Below, one piece after another: positions 46,571-57,583 of a stretch of 64,000 nt of DNA. The stretch comes from Hoeflea ulvae (GTDB lineage Bacteria > Pseudomonadota > Alphaproteobacteria > Rhizobiales > Rhizobiaceae), in the NCBI RefSeq assembly GCF_026619435.1, contig NZ_JAOVZQ010000001.1:3851501-3915500 (forward strand). The letters are read 5' to 3'. Made by a program: the position numbers and the translations under genes. Numbering within the stretch: position 1 is the first letter of the stretch; the number at the start of each line of letters is the position of its first letter. The notes under the pieces were generated by a model. The model had not been told where the DNA came from. It made no database searches and worked only from the letters and a program-made list of their open reading frames with translations.

Positions 46571-47218
46571 ATGATCGTCGGCGCCAACAGCGTTCCCCTC
46601 CAGCAGACCGGCATCGAACGGCCCGCGCCCGCCCGCGCACAGGCAGAGACGTCTGTGCCAGACGAGGCAGGCGACGCGCTGGCAAGACTCGACAATTTCG
46701 TGGAATCGGCGGCTCTCAGCCGCAAGGCCTTTGCCGAGGACCGGCTCGCCCATCTCAAGGAGCAGATGAACACGCTGTCGCTGTTCAATCTCGCACCGGG
46801 TTTCCTTGTCGGCCACACCGCCCGGATGGCACGGGAACTCGAATCCGCCGCCACCGACTTTGCCGCCTCGTTCAAGACCCTTGCCGGGCTAGAACAGCAG
46901 GCCGACACCCAGGTCCCTGCCACCTCCGCTGATGCCGCAGAGCCGCCGGAGCGTGTGGTGCCAAAAGCCTATCTCGACGTGCTTGCCGAGGACACGCCGG
47001 TGATTGCCAGGATGAGCAGTGAAGATGCCGAGACAGCGGCAAGTTTCATGAACACCGCCTATCTGCTCAGGGGCGTGGTCGAGATGATGACGGATGATTC
47101 AAAGGACAGCGCCAGTGTGCGCTGGAGCGCTGACAGCGCCAGGGATTCGACTGCCCGCGTCACCAACATCATGGCCCGCCTCGAAGGGCCGTCGGCCTTC
47201 AGCAAGGTCTATTGGTAG
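46571..47218 (+). CDS. Conserved hypothetical protein of alphaproteobacteria
   Basis: A 215-aa protein with no signal peptide and no membrane helix. The central part (LKEQMNTLSLFNLAPGFLVG, then HTARMARELESAATDFAASF) looks helical and resembles small rhizobial proteins of unknown function. The N-terminus is Pro/Ala-rich. It is oriented opposite to its neighbours ligA and recN. I cannot assign a function. Confidence 0.65.
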   Translation: MIVGANSVPLQQTGIERPAPARAQAETSVPDEAGDALARLDNFVESAALSRKAFAEDRLAHLKEQMNTLSLFNLAPGFLVGHTARMARELESAATDFAASFKTLAGLEQQADTQVPATSADAAEPPERVVPKAYLDVLAEDTPVIARMSSEDAETAASFMNTAYLLRGVVEMMTDDSKDSASVRWSADSARDSTARVTNIMARLEGPSAFSKVYW

Positions 47219-47228
47219 CCGGATCGTC

Positions 47229-48902
47229 TCAGTCTGCCACATCCAGAAGCCGCGCCGCAGCTGCGCGCGCCTCGTCGGTGACATGCTCGCCGGCCAGCAT
47301 CCGGGCAATCTCCTCACGCCGCGCATCCGCACCCATGGTCGAGACCCGGGTCGACACCGTCACCGAGCCGGCTTCGGTCGGTCCCTTGGCGATCAGCAGA
47401 TGCGTGGAGGCCCTGGCCGCGACCTGCGGCGCGTGCGTCACCGACAGCACCTGAACGCCGCCAGCGAGCCGTTTGAGCCGCTTGCCGATGGCATCGGCGA
47501 CAGCGCCGCCCACACCGGTGTCGATCTCGTCAAACACCAGCGTCGGCGCCGAGCCGCGATCGGCCAACGCAACCTTCAGCGCCAGCAGGAACCGCGACAG
47601 CTCGCCGCCCGAGGCGACCTTCATGATCGGCCCTGCCCGCGAGCCCGGATTGGTGCGCACATGAAAGGCGACGGCATCGATCCCGGTCGGGCCGGCATTG
47701 GCTGCGTCACTCGAAATTTCAACGATGAATTCGGCGCGCTCCAGCTTCAGCGCCGGCAGCTCGGCCATCACAGCACTGGTCAGGGCCGAAGCGGTCTTGT
47801 GGCGGCGCTCGGACAATTGCCCGGCCGCGTGCAGGAACGCCGCGCGGGTCTCGCCGACCCGGGCTTCCATGCTCGCCAGCCGTTCCTCACCGGCATCGAG
47901 ATCTGTGAGATCGGCGATCATCTGCGCTGCCAGTTCCGGCAGGGCATCGACGGTGACATTGTATTTGCGCGCAGCGCCGCGAAGCGCAAACAGCCGCTCC
48001 TCGGTCTCTTCCAGCTCGCGCGGATTGAAATCGGCGGCCCTGAGCGCCGCCTCGACGGCGGTCTGCGCATCGGCCAGCGCATTGAGCGCGGCATCAAGGG
48101 CTGCAACAGTGTCGTTGAGCAGTTCCGGCGCTTCCACCGCCTTGCGCTCCAGCCGCCGCATCAGCCCGCTGATCACCGGCATCGGCGAGCCCTGGCCGTT
48201 GAGCACCTCGTCGGCCTCGTTGATGTCGCTGGCCATCTTCTCGGATTTCATCATCATCGAGCGGCTTTCGGCGAGCTGTTCCTCCTCGCCCTCGACCGGG
48301 TGAAGCTTTTCCAGCTCCTCGACCGAAGAGCGCAGCCAGTCGGCCTCGCGTCGCGCCTCTTCCACCTTTGCCCGATGCGCCTTCAGCGCCCGTTCGGCTT
48401 CGCGCCAGCTTTCATGCAGCCGCCCGACATCCAAGGCCCGTTCCGTCAGCCCGCCAAAGGCGTCAAGCAGCGCCCGGTGCGCATCGATGTCGATCAGCGC
48501 CCGGTCGTCATGCTGGCCATGGATCTCGACCAGCAGCAGCCCGGCCTCGCGCATCAGCGCCACGCTGGCCGGCTGGTCATTGATGAACACGCGGGTGCGG
48601 CCATCGCCCGACTGCACCCGGCGGAACACCAGATCACCCTCGTCATTGATGTCATTGGCGCGCAAGAGCTGCCGCGCCGGATGATCGGCGCCAACGTCGA
48701 ACACGGCAGTCACCTGGCCCTTGCCCGCGCCATGGCGCACAAGGCTGCCATCGCCACGGCCGCCAAGCGCCAGCGAGAGAGAATCAAGAAGGATGGATTT
48801 GCCCGCGCCGGTTTCGCCGGTTAGGACCGACAGACCGGCGTCAAATTCGAGATCAAGCTTCTCGATCAGGACGATATCGCGGATCGACAGCTGGACAAGC
48901 AT
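47229..48902 (-). CDS. recN: DNA repair protein RecN
   Basis: A 557-aa SMC-like ATPase in double-strand-break repair. The Walker A motif is in TGETGAGKSILLDSL, a central coiled coil spans about residues 150-370, and the C-terminal half has the signature VASGGELSRFLLALKVAL and Walker B PTLVFDEIDTGVGG. Length is normal. It follows bamD by 11 bases, so the two are likely co-transcribed. Confidence 0.95.
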   Translation of the reverse strand: MLVQLSIRDIVLIEKLDLEFDAGLSVLTGETGAGKSILLDSLSLALGGRGDGSLVRHGAGKGQVTAVFDVGADHPARQLLRANDINDEGDLVFRRVQSGDGRTRVFINDQPASVALMREAGLLLVEIHGQHDDRALIDIDAHRALLDAFGGLTERALDVGRLHESWREAERALKAHRAKVEEARREADWLRSSVEELEKLHPVEGEEEQLAESRSMMMKSEKMASDINEADEVLNGQGSPMPVISGLMRRLERKAVEAPELLNDTVAALDAALNALADAQTAVEAALRAADFNPRELEETEERLFALRGAARKYNVTVDALPELAAQMIADLTDLDAGEERLASMEARVGETRAAFLHAAGQLSERRHKTASALTSAVMAELPALKLERAEFIVEISSDAANAGPTGIDAVAFHVRTNPGSRAGPIMKVASGGELSRFLLALKVALADRGSAPTLVFDEIDTGVGGAVADAIGKRLKRLAGGVQVLSVTHAPQVAARASTHLLIAKGPTEAGSVTVSTRVSTMGADARREEIARMLAGEHVTDEARAAAARLLDVAD

Positions 48903-48913
48903 CGCCGCCCGCT

Positions 48914-49780
48914 TCAGGTGCCGACGAGGACGGCCCCGGCGCGCGAAATCCAGGAGCCCTTGTTTTCACGCGGCTCGAGGCCACGGGTCTTCAGGAGCTT
49001 GTAGGAATCCGCGTACCACTGGCTGTCAGGGAAATTGTGACCCAGCACGGCGGCTGCCGTCTGTGCTTCGCTTTCCAGGCCCATCGCGTAATATGTCTCG
49101 ACCAGACGCGCCAGCGCCTCCTCGACCTGGCGTGTGTTGGGATATTGCTCGACCACCAGGCGATAGCGGTTGGCCGCAGCGACAAATTCCTTGCGCTCCT
49201 GGTAATAGCGCCCGACCTGCATTTCCTTGCCGGCCAGCTGGTCGCGCGCGTAGCGCAGCTTGGCCTGGCTGTCCTCGACATATTCCGAATCAGGATAGCG
49301 TTCGATCACCTCGGTGAATGCCGCGATCGCCCGTGCCGAGGTGCGCTGGTCGCGCGTCACTTCGGGGATCTGCCGGTAATAGGCCAGACCGACGATATAT
49401 TGAGCGTAAGCCGCGTCTTCATCATTGGGGTAAAGGCTCAGGAACCGTGACGCGGTGTTGATCGCCTCCGAGTAGTTGCCCTGCCGGTAATCGGTGAACG
49501 CCCCCATCACCATGCCCTTGCGGGCGAATTCGGAATAGGGGTGCTGCTTGTCGATGGCGGCGAACTTGCGCCCGGCTTCGGTCAGTTGCCCGGCCTGCAG
49601 ATTGGCAAGGCCCTGATTGTACATCACGTCAGCAGGCTCGATGGATTGCGCATAGGCAGTGATGTCGATGTCCGGATCGGACTGACAACCGCTGACAATC
49701 AACGAAACGCCAGCCAATCCGGCGACAATGAGCGCAACCCGACCAGCGCGCCCGCGCCCACCCTTGACCGAAGTATTCAT
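48914..49780 (-). CDS. bamD: Outer membrane protein assembly factor BamD (ComL)
   Basis: A 288-aa outer-membrane lipoprotein of the BAM complex. The signal ends in the lipobox VSGC; then come five TPR-like repeats ([20 protein letters not shown], then [20 protein letters not shown] and others). Length fits BamD. It lies between lpxC and recN on the same strand, as usual in rhizobia. The ATG at 49780 is chosen because it gives a lipoprotein signal; an upstream ATG at 49849 would not. Confidence 0.94.
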   Translation of the reverse strand: MNTSVKGGRGRAGRVALIVAGLAGVSLIVSGCQSDPDIDITAYAQSIEPADVMYNQGLANLQAGQLTEAGRKFAAIDKQHPYSEFARKGMVMGAFTDYRQGNYSEAINTASRFLSLYPNDEDAAYAQYIVGLAYYRQIPEVTRDQRTSARAIAAFTEVIERYPDSEYVEDSQAKLRYARDQLAGKEMQVGRYYQERKEFVAAANRYRLVVEQYPNTRQVEEALARLVETYYAMGLESEAQTAAAVLGHNFPDSQWYADSYKLLKTRGLEPRENKGSWISRAGAVLVGT

Positions 49781-49951
49781 GCTGCAAAACCTCTCAACAG
49801 CCGCAGGCGCATTTGCACCGCGGAACCAGACCCGCGTTTCTATCCGCAAATCACCGAACTTCGCAACGTCATGAAGACGCTTTGCCGCAATTTTGTGGCA
49901 ATGGCCTATGCATTAACACGAGTTTTGGTCAGCGAGAGCCGTGTGCAGCAA

Positions 49952-50905
49952 TCAAAGCGCCCAGGGTGCGAAGGCGGCGGCATTGACCGCGACCAGTTCA
50001 CCATGGCGAACCGTGTCCCGGCGCGCCGGTGCTTCGACCACCTCATAGGCCGACGGATCGGCCAGCAGGGCGCGCAGCGCCAGCGCATTGAGCTTGTGGC
50101 CGCCGCGATAGCTGCGGTAGCAGCCGATGAACTGCGCACCGGCAAGCGCCAGATCGCCCACGGCATCGAGCGCCTTGTGGCGTGCGAACTCGTCGCGGAA
50201 GCGCAGGCCTTCGACATTGATGACCTTGTCGTCATCGCCGATCACCACGGAATTTTCCAGCGAAGAGCCCAGCGCATGGCCCGAAGCCCAGAGCCGCTCG
50301 ACATCGCGCATGAAGCCGAAGGTACGGGCGCGGGCAAGTTCGCGGCGGAAGGTGTCGGCGGTGACTTCGCCCTTCCAGGACTGGCGTCCGATCAGCGGCG
50401 TGTCAAAATCGATGTCGATCTCGAACCGGGTGCCGTTGTGGCGGGAGAATTCAGCCCAGGAACCACCCATTTCGATCCGCACCGGCTTGATGACGCGAAT
50501 GTAGCGGCGCTTGACGGCATGATTGGTCAGACCGGCATTGTCGAGTGCCTCGATGAACACGGCGGCGCTGCCGTCCATGATCGGCACTTCACTGCCATCC
50601 AGGTCAATGCTGATATTGTCGACGCCGAGCGCATAGAGCGCGGCCATCAGATGCTCGACCGTCGCAACGGAGCGATCGGGAGCCTTGCCCAGCAGGGTGC
50701 AGAGATCGGTGGAGCCCACCTGCGACGACACCGCGCGGACGCTGATGACATCACCGGACGGAAGCGTGCGGTTGAAAACGATACCGGTATCGGGATCAGC
50801 GGGGTGAAACGAGATCGAGACATTCTCGCCCGAATGCACGGCTATGCCAGAGAGGGAGATCGACCTCGAAATCGTGGTCTGAAGGCCTAAAACATCAATA
50901 CTCAT
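49952..50905 (-). CDS. lpxC: UDP-3-O-acyl-N-acetylglucosamine deacetylase
   Basis: A 317-aa zinc enzyme committing UDP-acyl-GlcNAc to lipid A. The zinc ligands are in SVATVEHLMAAL (His) and FARHKALDAVGDLALAG (His and Asp), with the catalytic His in GGHKLNALALRALL. It starts at the ATG at 50905 (MSIDVLGLQTTISRSISLSG). It lies between ftsZ and bamD, the conserved rhizobial order. Confidence 0.96.
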   Translation of the reverse strand: MSIDVLGLQTTISRSISLSGIAVHSGENVSISFHPADPDTGIVFNRTLPSGDVISVRAVSSQVGSTDLCTLLGKAPDRSVATVEHLMAALYALGVDNISIDLDGSEVPIMDGSAAVFIEALDNAGLTNHAVKRRYIRVIKPVRIEMGGSWAEFSRHNGTRFEIDIDFDTPLIGRQSWKGEVTADTFRRELARARTFGFMRDVERLWASGHALGSSLENSVVIGDDDKVINVEGLRFRDEFARHKALDAVGDLALAGAQFIGCYRSYRGGHKLNALALRALLADPSAYEVVEAPARRDTVRHGELVAVNAAAFAPWAL

Positions 50906-51139
50906 AAGGTCCGCCGTTTCCCGCAAAATTTGGCACGACCAGTCACGGCCATGTTGTCCCCGATTACCAAGGGCAATTCCACGCCTCCCCAGCGCGGTGG
51001 ACTGCCCCATACCCTTCTTGTTCTGTGCAAGATAAGGCTGCGGCACCGAGTTTCCAAATCACGCTTTTTTTCGTTCTGTTACGTTCGAGTAACACATCGA
51101 AACATCGAATAACCCAAAGTCTCCATACACTTAGCAAGA

Positions 51140-51169
51140 CGGCACGGCGACCGATTGGCCGCCATGCCG
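51140..51169 (-). terminator. Imperfect GC hairpin after ftsZ
   Basis: CGGCACGGCGACC and GGCCGCCATGCCG pair at 11 of 13 positions around GATT, in the 290-base gap between ftsZ (stop 51196) and lpxC. No strong T-run follows in the minus-strand sense, so termination would be partial. Confidence 0.4.
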
Positions 51170-51195
51170 CAGATTCTTCATTCAGTTACATTCGC

Positions 51196-52896
51196 TCACT
51201 TCGCCTGGCGGCGGAGAAAGGCGGGAATCTCGAGCTGTTCGTCGTCGTGACTCGCCCGCGTCTGCGGTGTAACCCGGCCCTGGTCGTCGAGCTGTCCGCG
51301 GCGCGGCGCATAGACGCTTGCCTCCGGAGACAGCGGACGCCGTGCCTGCTGTGCCTGGCTCGCGTGAGCCGGCTCGTCTTCCTCGCGACGGCCCAGGGAA
51401 TTGGACAGGCGCTTGAGCAGACCCATCGGGCCGCGTTCATCGGCCTGGCCCTGCGGCGCGGAGCGATGCTCGATCTCGGCCTGAACCACCGGCGGGAAGT
51501 CTTCCACCCGCGGCATGCGGGTCGGCTCGGCTTCCGTGCGCAAGGCAGGAGCGGGTGTTGGCGGGGCCGGCTGCGGAGCAGGAGCGGCCGGGCGCGGTGC
51601 TGTCATCGCCGGCTGCGGCGCAGCAACCGGAGCAGGCGTTTCACCGGAGTTGACGAAAAGACGGCTCTGAGGCTGAAACCCGGGCTGGGCGGCAGCGGGT
51701 GCTGCTGCAGCGGCCGGCTTGGTGCCCATTTCCATCTGGGTTGCGATATCGAGTTCGCGCTCCAGCTCGGCTTCGGCCGAAAGGATGGTATCGGCCAGCG
51801 GATCCTTGGCTGCCGCAGGCTGTGCTGCGGCCGGACGTGCTGCCGGCTGCGATGCATTGGCGGCGGCCGGGCGTGGTGCAGCCGGACGCGGTGCGGTGAC
51901 CAGAGGACGCTGCAGTTCGGCAGCGCCTTCCACCCGGTCGATGCCGGTGGCGACAACGGAGACGCGGATCAGGCCTTCAAGCGCTTCATCGAAGGTGGCG
52001 CCGAGAATGATGTTTGCGTCGGCGTCGACTTCCTCGCGGATGCGGGTCGCTGCCTCGTCGACTTCAAACAGGGTCATGTCGCGGCCGCCGGTGATCGAGA
52101 TCAGCAGGCCCTGTGCGCCCTTCATCGTGGTCTCATCAAGCAGCGGATTGGCGATCGCGGCTTCGGCAGCAGCCATTGCGCGGCCTTCGCCCGATGCTTC
52201 GCCGGTGCCCATCATGGCGCGACCCATCTCGCGCATCACCGAACGCACGTCGGCGAAGTCGAGGTTGATCAGGCCTTCCTTGACCATCAGGTCGGTGATG
52301 CAGGCAACACCCGAGTAGAGCACCTGGTCGGCCATCGCAAAAGCGTCGGCGAAGGTGGTCTTGTCATTGGCAATGCGGAACAGGTTCTGGTTCGGAATGA
52401 CGATCAGCGTATCGACGCATTTCTGCAGTTCCTCGATACCCGATTCAGCCAGGCGCATGCGCCGCTGGCCTTCGAAGTGGAACGGCTTGGTGACCACGCC
52501 GACGGTCAGAATGCCTTTGTTGCGGGCGGCCTGTGCGACGACGGGTGCGGCGCCGGTGCCGGTGCCGCCACCCATGCCTGCGGTGACGAAGCACATGTGG
52601 GTGCCGCTGAGATGGTCAAGGATCTCGTCGATGCATTCTTCCGCGGCCGCACGGCCGACTTCCGGCTGCGATCCGGCGCCGAGGCCTTCGGTCACGGCAG
52701 CGCCAAGCTGGATGATCCGTTCGGCCTTGGACATGGTCAGCGCCTGGGCATCCGTGTTGGCGACGACGAAGTCGACCCCCTGAAGACCTGCATTGATCAT
52801 GTTGTTGACAGCGTTTCCGCCGCCGCCGCCGACCCCGAACACCGTGATGCGGGGCTTCAGCTCGGTGATGTCCGGCTTCTGCAAATTGATGGTCAT
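51196..52896 (-). CDS. ftsZ: Cell division protein FtsZ
   Basis: A 566-aa tubulin-like GTPase forming the Z ring. The N-terminal GTPase has [15 protein letters not shown] and the tubulin signature [16 protein letters not shown]; the T7 loop is in [12 protein letters not shown] long Pro/Ala-rich linker (about residues 325-540) leads to a conserved C-terminal peptide ending [12 protein letters not shown] that binds FtsA. The length is that of the long rhizobial FtsZ. An AAGGAA ribosome site precedes the ATG at 52896, 58 bases after ftsA. Confidence 0.97.
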   Translation of the reverse strand: MTINLQKPDITELKPRITVFGVGGGGGNAVNNMINAGLQGVDFVVANTDAQALTMSKAERIIQLGAAVTEGLGAGSQPEVGRAAAEECIDEILDHLSGTHMCFVTAGMGGGTGTGAAPVVAQAARNKGILTVGVVTKPFHFEGQRRMRLAESGIEELQKCVDTLIVIPNQNLFRIANDKTTFADAFAMADQVLYSGVACITDLMVKEGLINLDFADVRSVMREMGRAMMGTGEASGEGRAMAAAEAAIANPLLDETTMKGAQGLLISITGGRDMTLFEVDEAATRIREEVDADANIILGATFDEALEGLIRVSVVATGIDRVEGAAELQRPLVTAPRPAAPRPAAANASQPAARPAAAQPAAAKDPLADTILSAEAELERELDIATQMEMGTKPAAAAAPAAAQPGFQPQSRLFVNSGETPAPVAAPQPAMTAPRPAAPAPQPAPPTPAPALRTEAEPTRMPRVEDFPPVVQAEIEHRSAPQGQADERGPMGLLKRLSNSLGRREEDEPAHASQAQQARRPLSPEASVYAPRRGQLDDQGRVTPQTRASHDDEQLEIPAFLRRQAK

Positions 52897-52954
52897 GGCA
52901 CCCGTTCCTTCCTTGTCGCATGGCCGCACCGCCGCGGGGGCCAATTCGGTGAAA

Positions 52955-54283
52955 TCAAAAACTCTCTTTAAGCCACTGCCCCACACGGGACAGTCGACCT
53001 CCGGCACCGGCCATGACGGCAAAGCCGCCCTCGCCTGCACCGTGGGATTCAAGATGCGCGACCTGAGGATAGATCATCAGGCCCACAGCAGTGGAGAATG
53101 TCGGCCCCTTGGCCGATGCCGGCAGACCGGACACGCCGAGCGGCCGGCCGATGCGCACATTGCGCGCCAGGATCCGGCGGGCCGATTCGGACAGGCCGGT
53201 CATCTGGCTGGCGCCGCCGGTGAGCACGATGCGCTTGCCGACAAGTGTCGAATAGCCCGACTGCTGGATCCGGTCGCGCAGCATTTCCAGGGTTTCCTCG
53301 ACCCGCGCCCGCACGATGCGCGAGACCAGCCCGCGCGGCACATGGGTTGGCTGGTCGTGTTCGTCCTCGCCGATCGGCGGAACCGAAACCACGTCGCGAT
53401 CCTCGCCCGCCTGCGGCAGCGCCGAACCGTGCACGACCTTGATGCGCTCGGCGTCGTCCAGTCTGGTCGACAGGCCGCGCGCCAGGTCCATGGTGACATG
53501 CTGGCCGCCCAGCGCGATGGCGTCGGCATGCACCAGCTTGCCGTCGCAAAACACTGAAATCGTGGTGGTGCCGCCGCCCATGTCGATGCAGGCGCAGCCC
53601 ATTTCGGCTTCGTCGGAGACAAGGGCTGCAAGTCCGGAAGCGTAAGGTGTCGCCACCATTGCCTCGACGGTGAGATGGGCGCGGTTGATCGACAGCTCGA
53701 GATTTCGCAGCGGCGCCCTGTCGGCGGTCAGCACATGCATTTCGACGCCCAGAACATCGCCGAACATGCCGGCCGGGTCGCGGATGCCGCGCTCGCCATC
53801 AAGAGTGTAGCTCGACGGCAGCGAATGCAGGATGGCGCGTTCATTGCTCTGGCTCTGCCGCGTTGCCGCATTGACCACCTTGGCCAGATCGCCAGAGGCG
53901 ATCTCGTGGCCGCCGAGATTGACCGAAGAAGCATGGGTTTCACTGTTGAGCCGTCCGGCGCTGACATTGACGATCAGGCTCTCCACGGTCATTCCGGCCA
54001 TCCGCTCGGCGGCATCGACGGCGAGCCGCACCGAGCTTTCGACCGCATCCATGTCGGAGATCACGCCGGCCTTGAGGCCGCGGGACTTCTGATGGCCGAT
54101 GCCCAGGATCTCGACGCTGTGGCTGCGGCCCGACAACACTTCGGCGCCCTCGACCGGGGTCAGCCGGCCGATCATGCAGACAACCTTGGAGGAACCGATA
54201 TCGAGCACGGTGACAATGCTGACGCGCTTGGACGACAGCGGCTTGAGCCGTGGCAACATCGAGGAGGGGCGGAACAGACTCAC
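52955..54283 (-). CDS. ftsA: Cell division protein FtsA
   Basis: A 442-aa actin-like ATPase tethering FtsZ to the membrane. Actin-fold blocks: [17 protein letters not shown] (phosphate 1), a 1C-domain region (about residues 105-185), [16 protein letters not shown] (phosphate 2) and [12 protein letters not shown] (adenosine). The C-terminal amphipathic segment [15 protein letters not shown] is the membrane anchor. The start overlaps the ftsQ stop (ATGA). Confidence 0.96.
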   Translation of the reverse strand: MSLFRPSSMLPRLKPLSSKRVSIVTVLDIGSSKVVCMIGRLTPVEGAEVLSGRSHSVEILGIGHQKSRGLKAGVISDMDAVESSVRLAVDAAERMAGMTVESLIVNVSAGRLNSETHASSVNLGGHEIASGDLAKVVNAATRQSQSNERAILHSLPSSYTLDGERGIRDPAGMFGDVLGVEMHVLTADRAPLRNLELSINRAHLTVEAMVATPYASGLAALVSDEAEMGCACIDMGGGTTTISVFCDGKLVHADAIALGGQHVTMDLARGLSTRLDDAERIKVVHGSALPQAGEDRDVVSVPPIGEDEHDQPTHVPRGLVSRIVRARVEETLEMLRDRIQQSGYSTLVGKRIVLTGGASQMTGLSESARRILARNVRIGRPLGVSGLPASAKGPTFSTAVGLMIYPQVAHLESHGAGEGGFAVMAGAGGRLSRVGQWLKESF

Positions 54284-55200
54284 GACTTTTTCTCCGCCTT
54301 GATCAGCTTGGCCCGGGCTTCCAGTGCACTCTTGCGGCGCTCGTAGGACGCTTCGGTCAGCCGGATCGTCACGCGGTCCTCGAGCCTGAGGTCGACCGCG
54401 GCAATATCGCGCGAGAGCACGTCACGGCCGGCATCGAATTCGGCAAAGCGCTTCAGCGCCGCACCGATATCGTCCTCGGGCAGGCTCAGCGTCACGCCAT
54501 TGTCGAGCCGCAGGTCCCAGCGGCGGTCGGCCATGCGCACGGCCGCCTTGACCCGGGCCCGGAGTTCGGGATGAAACAGCAGCCGGGCTTCGAGCTCATC
54601 GGCATGAACATCTGCGCCCAGGCCGACATAGAGCGGCAGGTCGGCATGGCGTGCACCGGTCAGCGGAGCGATGACGTCGCCGCGGGCATCGATCAGGTTG
54701 AGCATGTCGCCATGCTGCCAGATGCCGACAGGCTTGCGCTCGACCAGCCGGACCGACAGGCCGCGCGGATAGATCTTCTGGACCTGCGCATCCGTGACCC
54801 AGGGCAGCTCGATCAGCTTGGCCCGCGCCGCATGGGCGTCGATGGCGACGACGGAGGTGGTGCCGTCCAGTCCGAGCTGCTGCAGGATATCGATATCGGA
54901 GGTCTCGGCATTGCCGCTGACATGCACATCTTCCAATGCAAAGCCGGCGCTGGTGGTGACCGCCTGCGTGACCGCCTGGGTGTGACCGCCCAGCGCCATG
55001 CCGTAAAAGCCGGTGGCGGCGAGGAAGGCAAAGGCTGCAACCGAGCCGGCATGCGGGCGGATGTCGACCCGGCCGGTGGCGAGCGCGATGACGTAACGGG
55101 CCGGACGGCGCAGGAAACGCGGCAGCACGACAGCGCCCGGGAACGCTTCGCGTCCCGACGTTGCGGCCGTATGGACGGCCCTGCCCTTGTTTCCAGTCAT
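54280..55200 (-). CDS. ftsQ: Cell division protein FtsQ
   Basis: A 306-aa single-pass division protein. A basic cytoplasmic N-terminus, one membrane helix ([20 protein letters not shown]), the POTRA domain ([20 protein letters not shown]) and the beta domain follow. The ATG at 55200 overlaps the ddl stop (ATGA), which favours it over an upstream ATG at 55230. It works with FtsL/FtsB to recruit septal synthases. Confidence 0.93.
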   Translation of the reverse strand: MTGNKGRAVHTAATSGREAFPGAVVLPRFLRRPARYVIALATGRVDIRPHAGSVAAFAFLAATGFYGMALGGHTQAVTQAVTTSAGFALEDVHVSGNAETSDIDILQQLGLDGTTSVVAIDAHAARAKLIELPWVTDAQVQKIYPRGLSVRLVERKPVGIWQHGDMLNLIDARGDVIAPLTGARHADLPLYVGLGADVHADELEARLLFHPELRARVKAAVRMADRRWDLRLDNGVTLSLPEDDIGAALKRFAEFDAGRDVLSRDIAAVDLRLEDRVTIRLTEASYERRKSALEARAKLIKAEKKS

Positions 55201-56135
55201 CGACGACACGATGCGTCCTCCACTATCCAACTTACAAATTCTTCGAACGAATGCCCTGCCTGCAGGGCCATTTCCGGCGCCAGCGATGTCGGCGTCATGC
55301 CGGGCTGGGTGTTGACTTCGAGCCAGATGACCTCCCCGTTTTCGGAGAAGCGGTCGTCATAACGGAAATCTGACCGGGTCACGCCACGGCAGCCGATCGC
55401 TTGATGCGCCTTCAAACTCAACTTACGAATTTTTTGGTAAACAATTGGTGAAATTTCTGCGGGACAAACGTGTTTCGAGCCTCCGGCGACATATTTAGAG
55501 TCATAATCATAGAAGCTGTGTCCCTGTGGCACGATCTCGGTGACCGCCAGCGCCACATTGCCCATGATCGTGCAGGTCAGTTCGCGGCCGGGCACATAGC
55601 GCTCGACCATGACTTCATCGCCATATTTCCAGTCTTTCGAGGTGATCACCTGCGGCGGATGCGACTGTCCCTCGCTGACAATGACAACGCCGAAGCTCGA
55701 GCCTTCCGTCACCGGCTTGACCACATAGGGCGGCGCCATCGGATGCGCCGAAGTGAAATCATGCCGGTTCATCACCCTGGATTCCGCCACCGGGATGCCG
55801 ACGGCCTTGGCAACGATCTTCGACAGACGCTTGTCCATGGCCAGCGCCGACGCGGTGACGCCGGAATGGGTATAGGGAATGGACAGATATTCGAGCACGC
55901 CCTGAATGGTGCCGTCCTCGCCATAGGGGCCATGCAGCGCATTGAAGCAGACATCAGGCTTCAGATCCGCCAGGACCGAGGCGATATCGGGCCCGACATC
56001 AACGCGGGTGACCCGGTAGCCGGCCCGCTCCAGCGCATCCGCGCAGGCCGTGCCTGACGACAGGCTGACCGGGCGTTCGGAGGAAAATCCGCCCAGGAGA
56101 ACGGCCACATGCTTGCTGGATCTGTCGTCAGTCAT
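55197..56135 (-). CDS. ddl: D-alanine--D-alanine ligase
   Basis: A 312-aa ATP-grasp enzyme making the D-Ala-D-Ala dipeptide for peptidoglycan. Visible blocks: [16 protein letters not shown] (N-terminal fold), [19 protein letters not shown] (ATP/D-Ala loop), [14 protein letters not shown] (P-loop-like) and [15 protein letters not shown] (metal-binding Glu/Asn). The ATG at 56135 follows GAGGGT. In most rhizobia murB lies directly upstream; here a 6.4-kb segment separates them. Confidence 0.95.
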   Translation of the reverse strand: MTDDRSSKHVAVLLGGFSSERPVSLSSGTACADALERAGYRVTRVDVGPDIASVLADLKPDVCFNALHGPYGEDGTIQGVLEYLSIPYTHSGVTASALAMDKRLSKIVAKAVGIPVAESRVMNRHDFTSAHPMAPPYVVKPVTEGSSFGVVIVSEGQSHPPQVITSKDWKYGDEVMVERYVPGRELTCTIMGNVALAVTEIVPQGHSFYDYDSKYVAGGSKHVCPAEISPIVYQKIRKLSLKAHQAIGCRGVTRSDFRYDDRFSENGEVIWLEVNTQPGMTPTSLAPEMALQAGHSFEEFVSWIVEDASCRR

Positions 56136-56524
56136 CTTCACCCTCGTCGCGCGCCCCATGTCCCGGCCTCCGCCTGCCCTGAAACACGCCCCGCGGGGCT
56201 CGCATCGGGCCGGAATCTGAAAGCCGTGGTCTTTCCGGATATCAGCCGAAGATTGCGCCAAACCGTTGCCGACCCGCTTGTGCCTGCAGAAATTCTTGAC
56301 GCGCCAGGGCATGACAGCCGCCGCAGACGCCGTTGAGTGCTGAAGAATCAGAGGTTTGGAGAGAGTGCAAGAGCAGAGCCGGAAATTTTGCGGACACCCT
56401 TCATGACGGTCAGCAAGACATCGGCCGTATCAGCAGGACAGGTCTGCCTCTTGCTGTTCCGGGAGGCCCGCGCATGCCCCGCGCCTGCGCAATGCAGATG
56501 CGGGGCATGCTGGCCAAGGTGCCA
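56136..56524. other. Interval holding the ddl promoter and the tail of the GAF-GGDEF gene
   Basis: About 390 bases without a supported gene. It contains the hairpin at 56472-56510 and must hold a promoter for ddl-ftsQA, since the usual upstream gene murB is displaced. No clear CtrA or GcrA site was recognised. Confidence 0.4.
56472..56510 (-). terminator. Perfect 11-bp hairpin past the GAF-GGDEF gene
   Basis: GCATGCCCCGC and GCGGGGCATGC pair exactly across 17 bases, starting 15 bases beyond the stop of the minus-strand gene at 56525. No T-run is seen. Confidence 0.45.
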
Positions 56525-57583
56525 TCAATGGGGACCGGCGGGCACCAGGCGTTCAACAGCGGGCCGAGCAGGCCGGGTTTCGGCCACATCGGCCGCGCGC
56601 CTCGTCACGTCGCCCATGTTAACGACGCAATTGCGGCCGCGGCGCTTGGCAAGATGCATCGCTGCATCGGCGCGGCGCAGCATCTCCTCCAGTCGCGGCG
56701 CGGCATGGGAAAACAGCGAGACACCGCAGCTTACGGTGACGCGGAGCGGACCGTTCTCGGTCTCAATCATGGCGCCCTCGATCGCCGCGCGCAGGCGCTC
56801 GACGGTGTCGAACGCCTTCTCATAGGAGGCATAGGGCAGCATGATGGCGAATTCCTTGCCCGCCATCCGGCCGATATAATCGGATTCACGAAGCTGGGCC
56901 TTGCAGACGGCGACGATGTTGCACAACACCCGGTCGGCCGCAGCATGGCCATACTGGTCGTTGATCTGCATGAAATGGTCGACATTGATGATGGCGCAGC
57001 ACAGGCTGTTGCTGTGGCGGCTGGAGCGCGCAACGTCACGCGTCGCCGCCTCGGTGAAGGCAACCTGCGACAGTGCCCCGGTGAGGCTGTCAAGCGTTGC
57101 CGTCGCGCGCAGCGCCACCTCTTCGACCACCAGACCGGCGAGATCTTCAAGCAGCGAGACCTGGTCTCTGGCAAGCTGGCGCGCCGCGGTGTCCATGACG
57201 CAGAGGGCCCCGATCGTATGCCCCTCGCGGGTGATCAGCGGAACCCCGACGCAGGAGCGGATCGCGGAATTGCCGGTGACCAGCGGATGGTCTGCAAAGC
57301 GGCCGTCAAGCAGCGCATCCTCGACAATCACCGGAGCGTTCTGCCGGATTGTATGGGTGCAAAAGGAGTTGTTCGCCGAGCCTTGCGATGTGCCGAGGCA
57401 CTGGCTTGACTTGAACCACTGCCGGGACTCGTCGGCGAATGCCACCACCACGATCGGCGCGCCGGTGATGGTCCTTGCCAGCCGGGTGATCCGCTCAAAC
57501 GCGTCGTCCGGCAACATATCCAGGGTGTTGCAGCATTTGATTGCAGAGAACCTGCCGATGTCACCGTTCAGATCGCCAGCCAA
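56525..57583 (-). CDS. GAF-GGDEF protein with degenerate active site (AGKEF) and intact I-site
   Basis: A 352-aa cytoplasmic protein. The GAF domain (about residues 25-155) has DADESRQWFKSS-like and ICVGVPLIT-like blocks as in cyclase-linked GAFs. The GGDEF-like domain (about 160-325) keeps the VDHFMQIND metal region (D202), but the catalytic motif is A241-G-K-E-F245. The inhibitory site R232-E-S-D235 is spaced exactly five residues before it. Loss of the catalytic acidic residue with a kept I-site suggests a c-di-GMP receptor rather than a cyclase (inferred). It lies between murB and ddl. Confidence 0.85.
   Translation of the reverse strand: MAGDLNGDIGRFSAIKCCNTLDMLPDDAFERITRLARTITGAPIVVVAFADESRQWFKSSQCLGTSQGSANNSFCTHTIRQNAPVIVEDALLDGRFADHPLVTGNSAIRSCVGVPLITREGHTIGALCVMDTAARQLARDQVSLLEDLAGLVVEEVALRATATLDSLTGALSQVAFTEAATRDVARSSRHSNSLCCAIINVDHFMQINDQYGHAAADRVLCNIVAVCKAQLRESDYIGRMAGKEFAIMLPYASYEKAFDTVERLRAAIEGAMIETENGPLRVTVSCGVSLFSHAAPRLEEMLRRADAAMHLAKRRGRNCVVNMGDVTRRAADVAETRPARPAVERLVPAGPH

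Noticed and set aside
47094..48824. Plus-strand frame opposite recN
   Set aside because: No motif; recN is certain on the other strand.
51025..52971. Plus-strand frame of 648 codons opposite ftsZ
   Set aside because: Shadow of ftsZ; low complexity and no ribosome site.
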